The notes under the pieces were generated by a model that was given only the letters and a program-made list of their open reading frames with translations, made no database searches and was not told the origin of the DNA. Position numbers and translations under genes: made by a program. From G963675935 sp963675935 (lineage in GTDB: Bacteria > Planctomycetota > Planctomycetia > Pirellulales > Thermoguttaceae), in contig CAXXPV010000004.1 of NCBI GenBank assembly GCA_963675935.2, forward strand, positions 186,001 through 250,000: a stretch of DNA of 64,000 nucleotides, in the 5' to 3' direction. Within the stretch, counting starts at the first letter, position 1. Every line of letters starts with the position of its first letter. This document shows positions 25,633 through 34,424 of this stretch, in pieces.

Positions 25633-25889
25633 AGCGGAAGTTGGAATCGCCCCGCCACGACGCCGGGCACGGTGATGTCCTCGTCCAATTCTTCCCAACG
25701 AAGGGCGTAGCCGTTGAGTTCCAGAGTGACCTTTCGCAATTGTTCCGCCGAGGCGTCGCGAAGCCGCGTGAAGCGACCGGCCGGAAACCCGATGACCCGC
25801 CCATCGGTCAGTTCCAGGAACACCATGCGATCTTCAACCCAAACCCGCATGGCCGTGGGTTCCGTCGCAATAACTGGTTCAACTGGCAT
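25629..25889 (-). CDS. DUF2442 protein
   Basis: An 86-residue protein with the DUF2442 pattern: a beta N-terminus (MRVWVEDRMVFLELTDGRVIGFP), then RFTRLRDASAEQLRKV and LRWEELDEDITV. DUF2442 proteins are often encoded next to DUF4160 proteins in toxin-antitoxin-like pairs; here no DUF4160 partner is present. It overlaps the end of fabZ by 4 bp on the opposite strand. Confidence 0.75.
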   Translation of the reverse strand: MPVEPVIATEPTAMRVWVEDRMVFLELTDGRVIGFPAGRFTRLRDASAEQLRKVTLELNGYALRWEELDEDITVPGVVAGRFQLPL

Positions 25890-25946
25890 AGAACCATCCT
25901 ACCCCAAAATGGCGATGAGTCAACCCTCACCGCATGAGTGGCACAA

Positions 25947-25974
25947 TTGACACGCTGAACCATTATGATAGGAT
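25947..25974 (+). promoter_or_regulatory. Possible promoter for fabI
   Basis: TTGACA (25947-25952) and TAGGAT (25969-25974) are 16 bp apart. The start would be only a few bases before the fabI ATG, giving a leaderless or very short-leader mRNA. Sequence match only. Confidence 0.35.
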
Positions 25975-25983
25975 GCCATCGTT

Positions 25984-26865
25984 ATGGACTTTCTTCAACT
26001 CACCGGCAAATCGATCCTGATCTTCGGCGTGGCCAATCGCAAGAGCGTCGCGTGGCACATCAGCCGCGTGCTTTGCGAGGCGGGAGCACGGTGCGTCTAT
26101 GTCGTGCAGAATGAAGAGACGCGGAAAAACGTCGCCAAGCTGTTGGCCGGCGAAACGAATGAACAACAGGGGACGCGGAGCGTCCCGACTATGCGTTCCC
26201 ACGCAGAGCGTGGGAACGAGAACGGCGGCGCGAGCGATATTTTCATCTGCGACGTCGAACACGACGACCAGATCGCCCGGCTGCGCGACGAGCTGGCCGC
26301 GCGGGGCGAAAAGTTTCACGGGCTGGTCCATTCGTTGGCCTTCGCCGACTACTCCGAAGGCATTCGCCCGTTCCACGAAACTTCGCGACGTGCGTTTTTG
26401 CAGGCGGTCAGCATCTCGTGTTTCTCGCTCACCGCGATTTGCCGCGCCATGAAAGACCTGCTCGACCCGGACGCCTCGGTCGTGACCATCTCGATTTCGA
26501 CCACGCAGATGGCCAGTGAGAGCTACGGCTACATGGCGCCGATCAAGGCCGCGTTGGATTCGTCGCTGTCGTTTTTGGCGAAATCGTTCAGCCGGTTTTC
26601 GCGCGTGCGGTTCAACGCCGTGGCGCCGGGCTTGCTGAAAACCTCGGCCTCGGCGGGCATTCCCGGCTACGTCGATGCCTATCTCTACGCCGAGCAGGTC
26701 ATTCCGCGAAAGTCGGCCGTGCAGACCGACGAGGCGGCCAATGCGGCGGTGTTTCTGCTTAGCCCTCGGTCGAGCGGCATCAACGCCCAGCGGATCGTCG
26801 TCGACGCCGGCATGTCGATCAACTATTTCGACCGCGACTTGATCGACCGAGCGATGCGGCCGTGA
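25984..26865 (+). CDS. fabI: Enoyl-ACP reductase FabI with an internal repeat-encoded insertion
   Basis: A 293-residue SDR enzyme that reduces enoyl-ACP with NAD(P)H, the last step of each elongation cycle. It starts MDFLQLTGKSILIFGVANRK, has the Tyr...Lys pair in YGYMAPIKAALDSS, and a C-terminal substrate loop. Between about residues 60 and 80 a stretch (GTRSVPTMRSHAERGNENG) is encoded by two small palindromes (26170-26218), absent from normal FabI. This lengthens a surface loop after the second beta strand (inferred). Confidence 0.9.
   Translation: MDFLQLTGKSILIFGVANRKSVAWHISRVLCEAGARCVYVVQNEETRKNVAKLLAGETNEQQGTRSVPTMRSHAERGNENGGASDIFICDVEHDDQIARLRDELAARGEKFHGLVHSLAFADYSEGIRPFHETSRRAFLQAVSISCFSLTAICRAMKDLLDPDASVVTISISTTQMASESYGYMAPIKAALDSSLSFLAKSFSRFSRVRFNAVAPGLLKTSASAGIPGYVDAYLYAEQVIPRKSAVQTDEAANAAVFLLSPRSSGINAQRIVVDAGMSINYFDRDLIDRAMRP
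26170..26218. repeat. Two small palindromes inserted in frame within fabI
   Basis: GGGACGCGGAGCGTCCC (26170-26186) and CGTTCCCACGCAGAGCG with its inverse arm (26194-26218) lie inside the coding region. Both are known types of dispersed hairpin; the frame stays open. Confidence 0.6.
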
Positions 26866-26985
26866 GGTTTCTTACCGATCACCAGGAGAGTATTGCAACG
26901 TCGTTTCGCCGGCGATAAAAGCCCGCCGCGCGACTCGTTCCAAAAACGCGGATCGGTTCATGGCGTCACATTCTCAAAAAACATC

Positions 26986-27183
26986 AGCCGCGAAAGAACG
27001 CAAAGAACACAGAGAAAAGAAAAAGAAAAAAGAAAAAAGAGGAAGAAAAAAAGAGAAATGATGGGATTGCAGCCGATTCAATCCGCTTGTCTACCGATCG
27101 ATATCCCATTCATTTTCGGTTTGATTATTTCTTTATTCTTCTCCCATGTCGTTTCTTTGTGTTCCTTGTGTTCCTTCGTGGCT
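26986..27183. repeat. About 198-bp repeat element R (copy 1), AGCCGCGAAAGAACGCAAAG ends
   Basis: The left end AGCCGCGAAAGAACGCAAAG and the right end (inverse of AGCCACGAAGGAACACAAGG) bound a purine-rich/pyrimidine-rich hairpin. It provides the last codons of the broken GxxExxY gene. A second copy is at 29234-29552. No other gene is seen in 26866-27132. Confidence 0.6.
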
Positions 27184-27273
27184 GAAGATGTATTTTTTGA
27201 TCTCAAACTTATAGCTGCCGAAGTTGATCAGCAAGCCATGCTCTTGGCGCGCCGATTTGAGGTAGCCGAGAAT

Positions 27274-28832
27274 GGGAGCATTTCGATTCTGTAGGAGGAA
27301 AATGATCTAGCAAAATACCTTCGAGTCGTCGATAAGGGCGGTTCTATTTCACCAATCTGGCGGAAAGGAGTTCCACCATGCCCTATGTCACGAACGACGG
27401 CTCGAAGGCGGTCCAGAGGATAGCAGAAATTGAGCGGCAGTTGCAAGAGGCAAAAGCGGAGTTCGAGCGATGGCTGGCGAAGGGAATCGCGCCGACCAGT
27501 GCCGCCGAGTTGGCACAGCGGGAGCGGGAGGGAAAGGGTTTGACCGACCGGCTCCAGGTGTTGGCCACCGCGTTGGAACTGCAACGGGCCTTGGCCAGCC
27601 CGGCGTTGCACGCGCAGGAGCGGGCGCTGGCCAAAGCCTCGCTCAAAAAGATGAAAGACTTCGGCTATCGGTCGGTGACGGTGCAGTTTCTGGGCGGGAT
27701 GGAGGTGGAGGTGATGGTTCGCTACTGGTGTCGCAGCCAACCCCGTGCCGACAAGGGGAAAGGGAGTTATTTTGGCCTGACGCTGTTGGGGGTATGTGAC
27801 CGCACCACGCCCGCGCTGGCCAGTGAAGTGGCCCAACTTGCCGCGGCATTGAGTTCCTTCGAGGATGCCCAAGCGCGGCTGCGGCAGATGGGCGTGGACA
27901 TGTCGATCCGGCGGATCGCCAATGTGGCATACCATTTTGCCCAGCGGGCGCGGAGCCGTCAGGCCGTGGACGGCATGGGCATCGAGGGCTCGCTGGCCGG
28001 GCGGCGTGTGGTGATTTCCACCGACGGCGGCCGGCTTCGCGTTCGCAAGAACAAGCGGGGCAAGCGGACTAAAAAGTGGCGATCGCGTTACCGCACCGAT
28101 TGGCGCGAGCCCAAGTTGTTGGTGATCTACGCGGTGGACGAAACAGGGCGGATCGCTCAAGAGTTCGCGCCGGTGATCGACGGCACGCTCCAGGGCCCCG
28201 ACGAAGTGTTTCGGCTGATGGAATTCTATCTCCGCCAGTTGCACATCGACCAAGCGAAAGAAGTCTTGTTCATTGCCGACGGGGCGAAGTGGATTTGGTT
28301 GCGAGTCGCACAATTGTGGAAGCGTCTGGGATTGGCGGGCGTCGTGCGTTGCCGGGAGTTGGTGGATTTCTACCACGTCGTCGAGCACGTCTATGCCCTG
28401 GCCGCCTTGAACACGTCGTGGCGGGTCCGCGAGCGGAAGCGTTGGGCGACGCGACAACGGCGTCGCTTGTGGCGTGGAGAACTGAAGGCGTTCACCGAAG
28501 AAGTCGAGCGACTCTGCGAGGGGAAGCGTGGCAAGGGCTGGAGTCGCGAACGGGACTACCTCCTGCGCAACGCTCGTGCCGGGCGTCTGGATTATGCCAA
28601 GGCGCGTCGCGCGAAGATGCCGATGGGCAGCGGCTCGATGGAGAGCGCGGTCCGTCGGGTCATCAACTTGCGGTTGAAGGGGCCAGGCATCTTCTGGCAC
28701 GAGGAGCACGCCGAACAGATGCTCATGTTGCGTGCCTATTACAAGTCGAAACACTGGCAAGTCCTGACAAACAAAGCCTTTGCAACACCACTGGCCAATG
28801 CCGCATAACTCCTACAAAGACGCAATGCTCCC
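27274..28832 (+). mobile_element. 1559-bp insertion sequence, ISKra4-like
   Basis: The 24-bp terminal inverted repeats start GGGAGCATT and match at 20 of 24 positions (27274-27297 and 28809-28832). They are flanked by the 9-bp target duplication GCCGAGAAT (27265-27273, 28833-28841). One transposase gene fills the interior. The element interrupts a GxxExxY gene. Confidence 0.85.
27378..28808 (+). CDS. DDE transposase, ISKra4-like
   Basis: A 476-residue transposase. Candidate catalytic acids: Asp in VISTDGGRLRV, Asp in LFIADGAKWIW and Glu in MGSGSMESAVRRVINLRL, the pattern of ISKra4-type enzymes. The N-terminal part is helical and probably binds the ends. The start has GGCGGAAAGGAG upstream, and the stop abuts the right inverted repeat. 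It appears intact, so the element could still be active. Confidence 0.82.
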   Translation: MPYVTNDGSKAVQRIAEIERQLQEAKAEFERWLAKGIAPTSAAELAQREREGKGLTDRLQVLATALELQRALASPALHAQERALAKASLKKMKDFGYRSVTVQFLGGMEVEVMVRYWCRSQPRADKGKGSYFGLTLLGVCDRTTPALASEVAQLAAALSSFEDAQARLRQMGVDMSIRRIANVAYHFAQRARSRQAVDGMGIEGSLAGRRVVISTDGGRLRVRKNKRGKRTKKWRSRYRTDWREPKLLVIYAVDETGRIAQEFAPVIDGTLQGPDEVFRLMEFYLRQLHIDQAKEVLFIADGAKWIWLRVAQLWKRLGLAGVVRCRELVDFYHVVEHVYALAALNTSWRVRERKRWATRQRRRLWRGELKAFTEEVERLCEGKRGKGWSRERDYLLRNARAGRLDYAKARRAKMPMGSGSMESAVRRVINLRLKGPGIFWHEEHAEQMLMLRAYYKSKHWQVLTNKAFATPLANAA

Positions 28833-29233
28833 GCCGAGAATCTGCGCTATATGTTCGTCGACCAGCGCCCGTGCGGCCTTCAATTCGACAATCAGCCGTC
28901 CATCGACCAGCAAGTCGGCGAAGTATTCCCCAAGGATCGTTCCATCTTCGTCATAAACCGTCAATGGGTGCTGTTGCTCGACCTGGATGCCCGCCTTTTT
29001 CAACCGATGCGTCAGGGCGTTTTCGTATACCTTTTCCAGGTGCCCATGACCATGATACAGGTGAATTGCGTATGCCGTTTCCCGAACCACGTCGCAAAGG
29101 TCCATGATCGTTTGCATTTTCATCTCCGTTACAAAAAGGGTGTTAAAACGCGGGCGCAACCGGCATTGGCGGTTTGAAATGGCATGATGCTCCAAAGCTG
29201 GCCGCTTTCCTATTTGAACTCTCAATATACATT

Positions 29234-29552
29234 AGCCGCGAGAGAACGCAAAGAACACAGAAAAAAGGAAGAAGAGAAAAGGAAAACGAGAAATGATGGG
29301 GATTGCAGCCGGTTCATTCCGCTTGTCTGACGATCTATATCCCATTCATTTTCAGTTTGACTTTTTCTTTATCCTTCTCCCATGTCGTTTCTTTGCGTTT
29401 CTTGTGTTCCTTCGTGGCGTAACCGTTCACGGGCCGAGAAAACATCGTCATTCTGAGCGTAGCGAAGAATCTCGTCTGGGCCGCGATTCCACGAGAGATT
29501 CTTCGCTGCGCTCAGAATGACGTGTGCCCCGTGAACGGTTACCTTCGTGGCT
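29234..29552. repeat. Repeat element R (copy 2), interrupted by element F2
   Basis: Starts AGCCGCGAGAGAACGCAAAG and runs to CTTCGTGGCT at 29543-29552, matching copy 1 at 26986-27183. A 124-bp element sits in its right end (29419-29542). The gap 29118-29663 holds this repeat and no recognisable gene. Confidence 0.6.
29419..29542. mobile_element. 124-bp MITE-like element (F2) with perfect 15-bp inverted ends
   Basis: Ends GTAACCGTTCACGGG and its exact inverse; flanked by the 9-bp duplication CTTCGTGGC (29410-29418, 29543-29551). The interior has the same CATTCTGAGCG...AGAATCT hairpin core as elements F1 and F3. A lone copy of the right end lies at 50521-50535. Confidence 0.75.
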
Positions 29553-29663
29553 AAAAATGCACTTATTCGTCTTAAGGGTGATTCGACTTGACTTCCCCCC
29601 CATTGCGAAGTAGGTTGGATATTTGGGCGATGCGATAAAAAGCCGAGCAAATCCACATAAACG

Positions 29664-30935
29664 ATGACCGACGAGTGGTTCTGCGAAATTGCCGGGCGCG
29701 AGATCGGCCCGCTATCGGCCCAGCAGCTTCGGGCGATGGCGGCTAGGGGTCAGGTTGTGCCCGGCGACCGTGTTCGGCAGGGGCAAAGCCCCTGGGTAGC
29801 GGCCGAGCAGGTGCGAGGTCTTTTCCCACTGCCGCCACAACCGCCCGCCCCGCCTCCGCCGAAGCCGGACAATCTTCCGACGGCGCAGCCCGCGCCGCGT
29901 CCGCCCATCGTTCAGAAATTCTCATCGCCGCCGGCGCTGCCGAGGGCCGTGGCGTGGGAGCCGGAGCCTGAAGAGGTCGCGCCGAACTCGATCAACATTG
30001 TCACCGATTCGCCCGCGGACGGCGCCGTGCGAGTCGGCGCGCGGATCATTCTTCCCCACGCCAAACGTCGATTGCAGCAACAGAAGATGATGGTCATCTT
30101 GCTGCTGGTCGCCATCGTGGGCCTGGCCATCGCCGCGTTGATCCTGGTGGTCGGCGGCGTGCCTGCCCCGGCGGAAAAGGTCAGCCGTCGCGGCGGGTTG
30201 AGCGGTTTGGCCGATGCCGTTGCCGAAAAAGCCCGCGAGTCCGAGGAGCAGGCCAAGAATTCCGAGATCGCTCAAGAACAAGAAAACGCCGATTCGTCCG
30301 ACGTGCCGCGGAAACGGCCGAAGATCACCGCCGACCTGTTCGCCGAGCCGGGCGAAAAAACCGAAAAGGCCGCCGCCGACCCAAGCGAAACGAAAGAGCC
30401 GGAATGGGTGGACGCCTCGGCCGGGCCTGCCCGCCTGAAAGACGTCGCTATCAAAATCGCCGAGGTCGTCAATGCCACGCCGAGCGACGATCCGTCGGCC
30501 GAGGGACGATTGCTGATTACCGTGGAAGTCGAAAATTTGAGCGAGAGCCGAAAGTTGGATTTTTCGGGCTGGACTCGCGGTGGAATCGCCCGGAGCATTC
30601 GATTGACCGACAACTTCGACAATGTTTATCGCGCCCGGCCGGTCGGCCGCGCGAGGGTGGCGGGTCAGGGGGAGCCACTGTCGATTTATCCCGGCCGCTC
30701 GCGTCGGGAAGTGTTGGCCTTCGAACCGCCGATCAAGAAGGTCGAATTCTTGCGGATCGAGTTGCCGGCGTCCGCGATTGGGCAATCGGGCGCGATGCGG
30801 CTGAAGATTCCCGCGGCGATGATCGTCGAACGCGCGGAGGAGGCCGGCGCCCGCGATGCGCCGCCGCCCGAGGATGAACCGCCCGAAGGTCGGCCGGGCA
30901 CGCCCCAGGGCGATTTCGGAATTCCCAACGAGTGA
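29664..30935 (+). CDS. GYF_2 (DUF4339) domain membrane protein
   Basis: A 423-residue protein. The N-terminus is a GYF_2 domain (WFCEIAGREIGPLSAQQL ... VRQGQSPWVAAEQVRGLF), a small domain thought to bind proline-rich peptides. A proline-rich linker, one transmembrane segment (about residues 145-165), an acidic/charged linker and a beta-rich C-terminal domain (about 260-400) follow. The C-terminal domain is presumably outside the cytoplasm. No partner is obvious; typical of planctomycetes. Confidence 0.75.
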   Translation: MTDEWFCEIAGREIGPLSAQQLRAMAARGQVVPGDRVRQGQSPWVAAEQVRGLFPLPPQPPAPPPPKPDNLPTAQPAPRPPIVQKFSSPPALPRAVAWEPEPEEVAPNSINIVTDSPADGAVRVGARIILPHAKRRLQQQKMMVILLLVAIVGLAIAALILVVGGVPAPAEKVSRRGGLSGLADAVAEKARESEEQAKNSEIAQEQENADSSDVPRKRPKITADLFAEPGEKTEKAAADPSETKEPEWVDASAGPARLKDVAIKIAEVVNATPSDDPSAEGRLLITVEVENLSESRKLDFSGWTRGGIARSIRLTDNFDNVYRARPVGRARVAGQGEPLSIYPGRSRREVLAFEPPIKKVEFLRIELPASAIGQSGAMRLKIPAAMIVERAEEAGARDAPPPEDEPPEGRPGTPQGDFGIPNE

Positions 30936-31013
30936 TGAATCGCTGGAAGATTGAGAATCGCTCTTCCGCGGGCCGTTGGCCCCGGGCTATTCTTCTTGAT
31001 CTTGCGCGAAACT

Positions 31014-31153
31014 TGTGTGCGGCCTTTTTTTCTGGCAAGATCGGTCATTCTGAGCGCAGCGAAGAATCTCGCCCGCGCCACGAGGAAAACGAGATTCTTC
31101 GCTGCGCTCAGAATGACGGAATTGCCTATCTGCCAGAAAATATGGCCGCACAC
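31014..31153. mobile_element. 140-bp MITE-like element (F3) with the shared hairpin core
   Basis: Imperfect inverted ends TGTGTGCGGCC...TTCTGGCA and the inverse TGCCAGAAAA...GGCCGCACAC. Directly flanked by CGAAACT on both sides (31007-31013, 31154-31160), a 7-bp duplication. The interior has the CATTCTGAGCGCAGCGAAG core seen in F1 and F2. An inverted GCCGTTGGCCCCGGG-type repeat lies just upstream (about 30966-30992). Confidence 0.65.
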
Positions 31154-31164
31154 CGAAACTCACA

Positions 31165-32292
31165 TTACTTGATTCCGACGCCGGGCTTCACCGCGTCGCG
31201 GATGATGCCGCCGGGATGCCGGGCCATCTTGTCGGTGATGACGCGAACGTCGTCGACGATTGGCTCCAGCTTTTGGCTCACCTCTTCGACGTTTTTCGCA
31301 GCTTTGTTCAGCCGGTTGTAAAGTTGCCGGTCGTTCAACAACGCGCCCAGCGAGCCGTCGCCCTGCTCGATACGCGACATGATCGTCCGCATGAGCGCGG
31401 TGATTTCGCCGATGTTGTTCATGGCTGCGGCGATCTGTTCGATGGGCGGCGCCTTGTCGGGATCGTCCGATTCGCTGAACTTGCGGAGCGTTCGTTCGGT
31501 CATTTCGATGGTTCCGACCATTCGTTCAATGGGCGTTTTGTTGTCCTTGCCCGATCGCTTCGTGAATTGGCCCAGGGTGTCCTCGGTGGCCGCGAACGTG
31601 CGGTTCATGTTGTCGATCGTTTGAGGCAATTTATTCACGGCCTCGGCGAGTTTCGTACGGTTCTCTTCGTTGCCGAGAATTGTTTGAACGTCCTTCATCG
31701 TTTTGGCGGCGTCGCGGAGGATGCTCTGAACATCGCTTTTGGTCTGATCGTTGAGGATGTCCTCGACCCGATCGGCGGCCGCCCCGAGTTTCTTGCTGGC
31801 ATCGGTCAGGGCCCTTCCGGTTCCCGTGACGGTGTCGATCGGCTCTTGCATTACCTGTTTCAGTCCGGTCGGGTCGTCGGAGAACCTGCCCGGCAGGACG
31901 ACGCCCGGCTCGATAAGTTCTCCCGCGCCGGGCTTGCGCGGCGAGGCGATGAACGCCAGCGCGGTGTCGCCCCCGAGCAACTCGCGGATGATGTAGCAAT
32001 CTTCGTTGCGGTAGATTTTCTTGTCGGGCTGAATTTCGGCCGTGACCAACACCTTGGAATCCTCGTTGGTCAGTTGCACGTCGATCACACGGCCGATGAG
32101 GATTCCGCTCTTGCGGATGGGAGTGCCCTTGCTCACGCCGGCGGCGTAATCGAAGCGGATTTGAACGGGATAGCCTTTGTTGCCTGGAATCAGATTGGGC
32201 AACTTGCCAAACATCACCAATAGAATCGCGGTGACGATCAATGCGCCCAAAACCATCACGCCGACGCGAAACCGCATGGTTCGTTCGTCCAT
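31165..32292 (-). CDS. mlaD: MlaD-family substrate-binding protein (MCE domain)
   Basis: A 375-residue protein: an N-terminal membrane anchor (about 7-28), one MCE domain (about 40-120, YAAGVSKGTPIRKSGILIG), then a long helical/coiled C-terminal tail. In the Mla system it carries phospholipid between outer and inner membranes, in contact with the MlaE/MlaF ABC transporter. It follows mlaF with a 3-bp gap. The tail is much longer than E. coli MlaD and could span part of the periplasm (inference). Confidence 0.85.
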   Translation of the reverse strand: MDERTMRFRVGVMVLGALIVTAILLVMFGKLPNLIPGNKGYPVQIRFDYAAGVSKGTPIRKSGILIGRVIDVQLTNEDSKVLVTAEIQPDKKIYRNEDCYIIRELLGGDTALAFIASPRKPGAGELIEPGVVLPGRFSDDPTGLKQVMQEPIDTVTGTGRALTDASKKLGAAADRVEDILNDQTKSDVQSILRDAAKTMKDVQTILGNEENRTKLAEAVNKLPQTIDNMNRTFAATEDTLGQFTKRSGKDNKTPIERMVGTIEMTERTLRKFSESDDPDKAPPIEQIAAAMNNIGEITALMRTIMSRIEQGDGSLGALLNDRQLYNRLNKAAKNVEEVSQKLEPIVDDVRVITDKMARHPGGIIRDAVKPGVGIK

Positions 32293-32295
32293 CGC

Positions 32296-33120
32296 TCACC
32301 CTCCGTTCTGTTGCCGCATTTCCATGAGACGCTCGCGGGCCTCGCCCCGGACAAATTGCGACACCCGGCTGTCGGCAGACGCTTCGATCCGGTCGGCGGG
32401 CCCGTCGTAAATCACCTGCGGCTCGTCGGCGTCGAGCCGTTCGAGCGGATAAAGCATCACCACGCGATCGGCCACCTTCCGCGCCGTGCGCATGTCGTGC
32501 GTCACCACGATGCTGGTGACCGGGTGATGCTGACGAGTGCCCAAGATCAATTCGTTGATCACGTCGCTCATGATCGGGTCCAAGCCCGTCGTCGGTTCGT
32601 CGTAGAGCATCACTTCGGGTTCGAGCGCCAAAGCGCGGGCCAGGCCCACCCGCTTGCGCATGCCGCCGGAAAGCTCGGCCGGCCGCTTGGGCAGCACGCT
32701 TTCGGGCAGCCCCACCTCGGCCAGCCGGGCCAAAACAATCTCACGAATCACGTCGGGCTTTTTGGTCGAATGTTGCCGCAGCGGAAATGCCACGTTCTGG
32801 GCGATCGTCATGCTGTCGAACAGCGCCGCCTGCTGAAAGAGGAATCCGAATCGAATCCGCTGCCGGCTCAATTCCTTTTCTCGCATCCGGGCGAGGTCTC
32901 GACCGTCGAAATAGACCGTGCCGACGGTGGGCGTCAGCAATCCGATGATCGTCTTCAACAGCACCGTCTTGCCGCAGCCGCTCTCGCCGATCACCGCCAG
33001 CGTCTGTCCACGCGGAATCGTCAGCCCGATGTCGCGCAGCACGTGCTGATGTCCGAAACGGACATCCACGGCGTCGAGCCGGATGAGCGAACCGTCGAGT
33101 TGGGAGATGTTGGCGACCAT
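32296..33120 (-). CDS. mlaF: ABC transporter ATP-binding protein MlaF-like
   Basis: A 274-residue ATPase with Walker A GESGCGKTVLLK, Q-loop FQQAALFDSMTIAQN, signature LSGGMRKRVGLARALALEP, Walker B VMLYDEPTTGLDP and H-loop VVTHDM. It powers lipid transport by MlaE. It is separated from mlaE by a pair of palindromic repeats of the GTAGGTCCCGCCTGCCGG family. Confidence 0.9.
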   Translation of the reverse strand: MVANISQLDGSLIRLDAVDVRFGHQHVLRDIGLTIPRGQTLAVIGESGCGKTVLLKTIIGLLTPTVGTVYFDGRDLARMREKELSRQRIRFGFLFQQAALFDSMTIAQNVAFPLRQHSTKKPDVIREIVLARLAEVGLPESVLPKRPAELSGGMRKRVGLARALALEPEVMLYDEPTTGLDPIMSDVINELILGTRQHHPVTSIVVTHDMRTARKVADRVVMLYPLERLDADEPQVIYDGPADRIEASADSRVSQFVRGEARERLMEMRQQNGG

Positions 33121-33121
33121 A

Positions 33122-33255
33122 AGTAGGTCCCGCCTGCCGGGCGGGACTTGAAAGTAGGTCCCGCCTGCCGGGCGGGACTTGATTTCCTTGCAACGCGATT
33201 CCAGTCATGAACACTCGAATACTCAACCAGTCCCGTCCGGCAGACGGGACCTACT
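33122..33255. repeat. GTAGGTCCCGCCTGCCGGGC repeats within the mla operon
   Basis: Two direct copies (33123-33150 and 33153-33181) and one inverted copy (33228-33255) of the REP carried by RAYT 2. They fill the mlaE-mlaF gap and could form mRNA hairpins between the two genes. Confidence 0.7.
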
Positions 33256-34134
33256 TCAAAACAATTTTGGCGCTTCGGGCCAAATGGTATAATAGATTCC
33301 GTCGAGCGCGATGCCCAACAACAAGTCCAACAACAGGATGACCACGAACGAATAGACGAACGAGGCCGTGGCGGCCCGGCCGACACCCTCGGCGCCCGGA
33401 TCGCAATGGAATCCGCGATAGCACGCAATCAGCGCGATGGCCCCGCCGAAGAACAGACTCTTGAACACGCCGGCGAACAGGTCGAAATTGCCCACGAAAT
33501 GCTGCGAGTTGTCGAGATAATAATGGGCGTCGATCCCCAGCAGATAGACGGCGTAGAAAAACGCGCCGACCACGCCGGCGAAGTCGGCCATGATCGTCAG
33601 CGCGGGAATGAGCAACAAGCAGCCGAGGAACCGCGGCACGACAAGATATTGAATCGGATTGGCGCCCATGCTCGATAGGGCGTCGATCTGCTCGGTGACC
33701 CGCATGGTGCCAAGCTCGGCGGCCATGGCGCTTCCAACGCGGCCGGCCAACATCGTGGCGGCCAACACGGGCCCAAGCTCGCGGACCAGCGACATATTGA
33801 TCACGGCCCCCAGCTTCGCCTCAAGGTGCATGTTGCGAAACTGCACGTAACTCTGCACGACCAACACCATGCCGATGAACGTGCCCGTCAGGGCCACCAC
33901 CGGAAGGCTCAAGACGCCGATCTGATAGAAGCTGGGCCAGACGGTTCCTTTGCGGGGGAGCCGGGTAAGCATCCAGGCGAATGTCCGCCCGGAGAAGATC
34001 GAAATGTTTCCCAAGCCGACCATCGCGTCGATAACGAGGCCGCCAAAATCGGCAATGCGATTGGCGAAAGCCAGCAGCGGCCCTCCCGACGCGGCGTTCG
34101 TGGTTCGGAGTTCGGAATTCGGTTTGGTATCCAT
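33256..34134 (-). CDS. mlaE: MlaE-family ABC permease
   Basis: A 292-residue membrane protein with five to six hydrophobic segments and the MlaE signatures LVVQSYVQFRNMHLEAKLGA, LVRELGPVLAATMLAGRVGSA and AELGTMRVTEQIDAL. It is the first gene of the mlaEFD operon. The ATG at 34134 gives MDTKPNSELRT; the longer in-frame extension to 34245 is unlikely. Confidence 0.88.
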   Translation of the reverse strand: MDTKPNSELRTTNAASGGPLLAFANRIADFGGLVIDAMVGLGNISIFSGRTFAWMLTRLPRKGTVWPSFYQIGVLSLPVVALTGTFIGMVLVVQSYVQFRNMHLEAKLGAVINMSLVRELGPVLAATMLAGRVGSAMAAELGTMRVTEQIDALSSMGANPIQYLVVPRFLGCLLLIPALTIMADFAGVVGAFFYAVYLLGIDAHYYLDNSQHFVGNFDLFAGVFKSLFFGGAIALIACYRGFHCDPGAEGVGRAATASFVYSFVVILLLDLLLGIALDGIYYTIWPEAPKLF

Positions 34135-34299
34135 CACTTCTTTCTTCGTCGCAACAAGATTGCGGCTTGAGCAAAGTCTATCGACTGTTGTAAATACGCA
34201 AGATGCGTAAGCATGGCAGACGTGATCAGCCTTTGAGATTGACAATCCAGATCATTCGTGAGAAACTTCCCGGCATTTCCTGCCACCACAACTTGGGAG

Positions 34300-34378
34300 T
34301 TTAGCCGGCGAACTTGCTCGCCGCGAAAGGGCGATGAATCCCGCGAAAAACGCGGCGAGCAAGCTCGCCGGCTAAACG
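34300..34378. repeat. AGCCGGCGAACTTGCTCG palindromic repeat (copy 2)
   Basis: Ends GTTTAGCCGGCGAACTTGCT and its inverse enclose a GC-rich hairpin, between mlaE and nagB. Confidence 0.65.
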
Positions 34379-34424
34379 GGTGGGACAAGCTGCGAGAATA
34401 CCAAGACATTCAGGAGGCTACCCA

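Larger units (their letters stand above)
27133..29117 (-). pseudogene. GxxExxY-family protein gene split by an insertion sequence
   Basis: The N-terminal part (29117 to 28833) reads MQTIMDLCDVVRETAYAIH then HLEKVYENALTHRLKKAGI (family motif region) and KAARALVDEHIAQILG. The rest (27273 to 27133) reads ILGYLKSARQEHGLLINFGS and ends in codons inside repeat R. Removing the element at 27274-28832 and one copy of the 9-bp duplication GCCGAGAAT restores an uninterrupted reading frame. The GxxExxY family has no settled function. The original start at 29117 has a GGAG six bases upstream. Confidence 0.75.
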
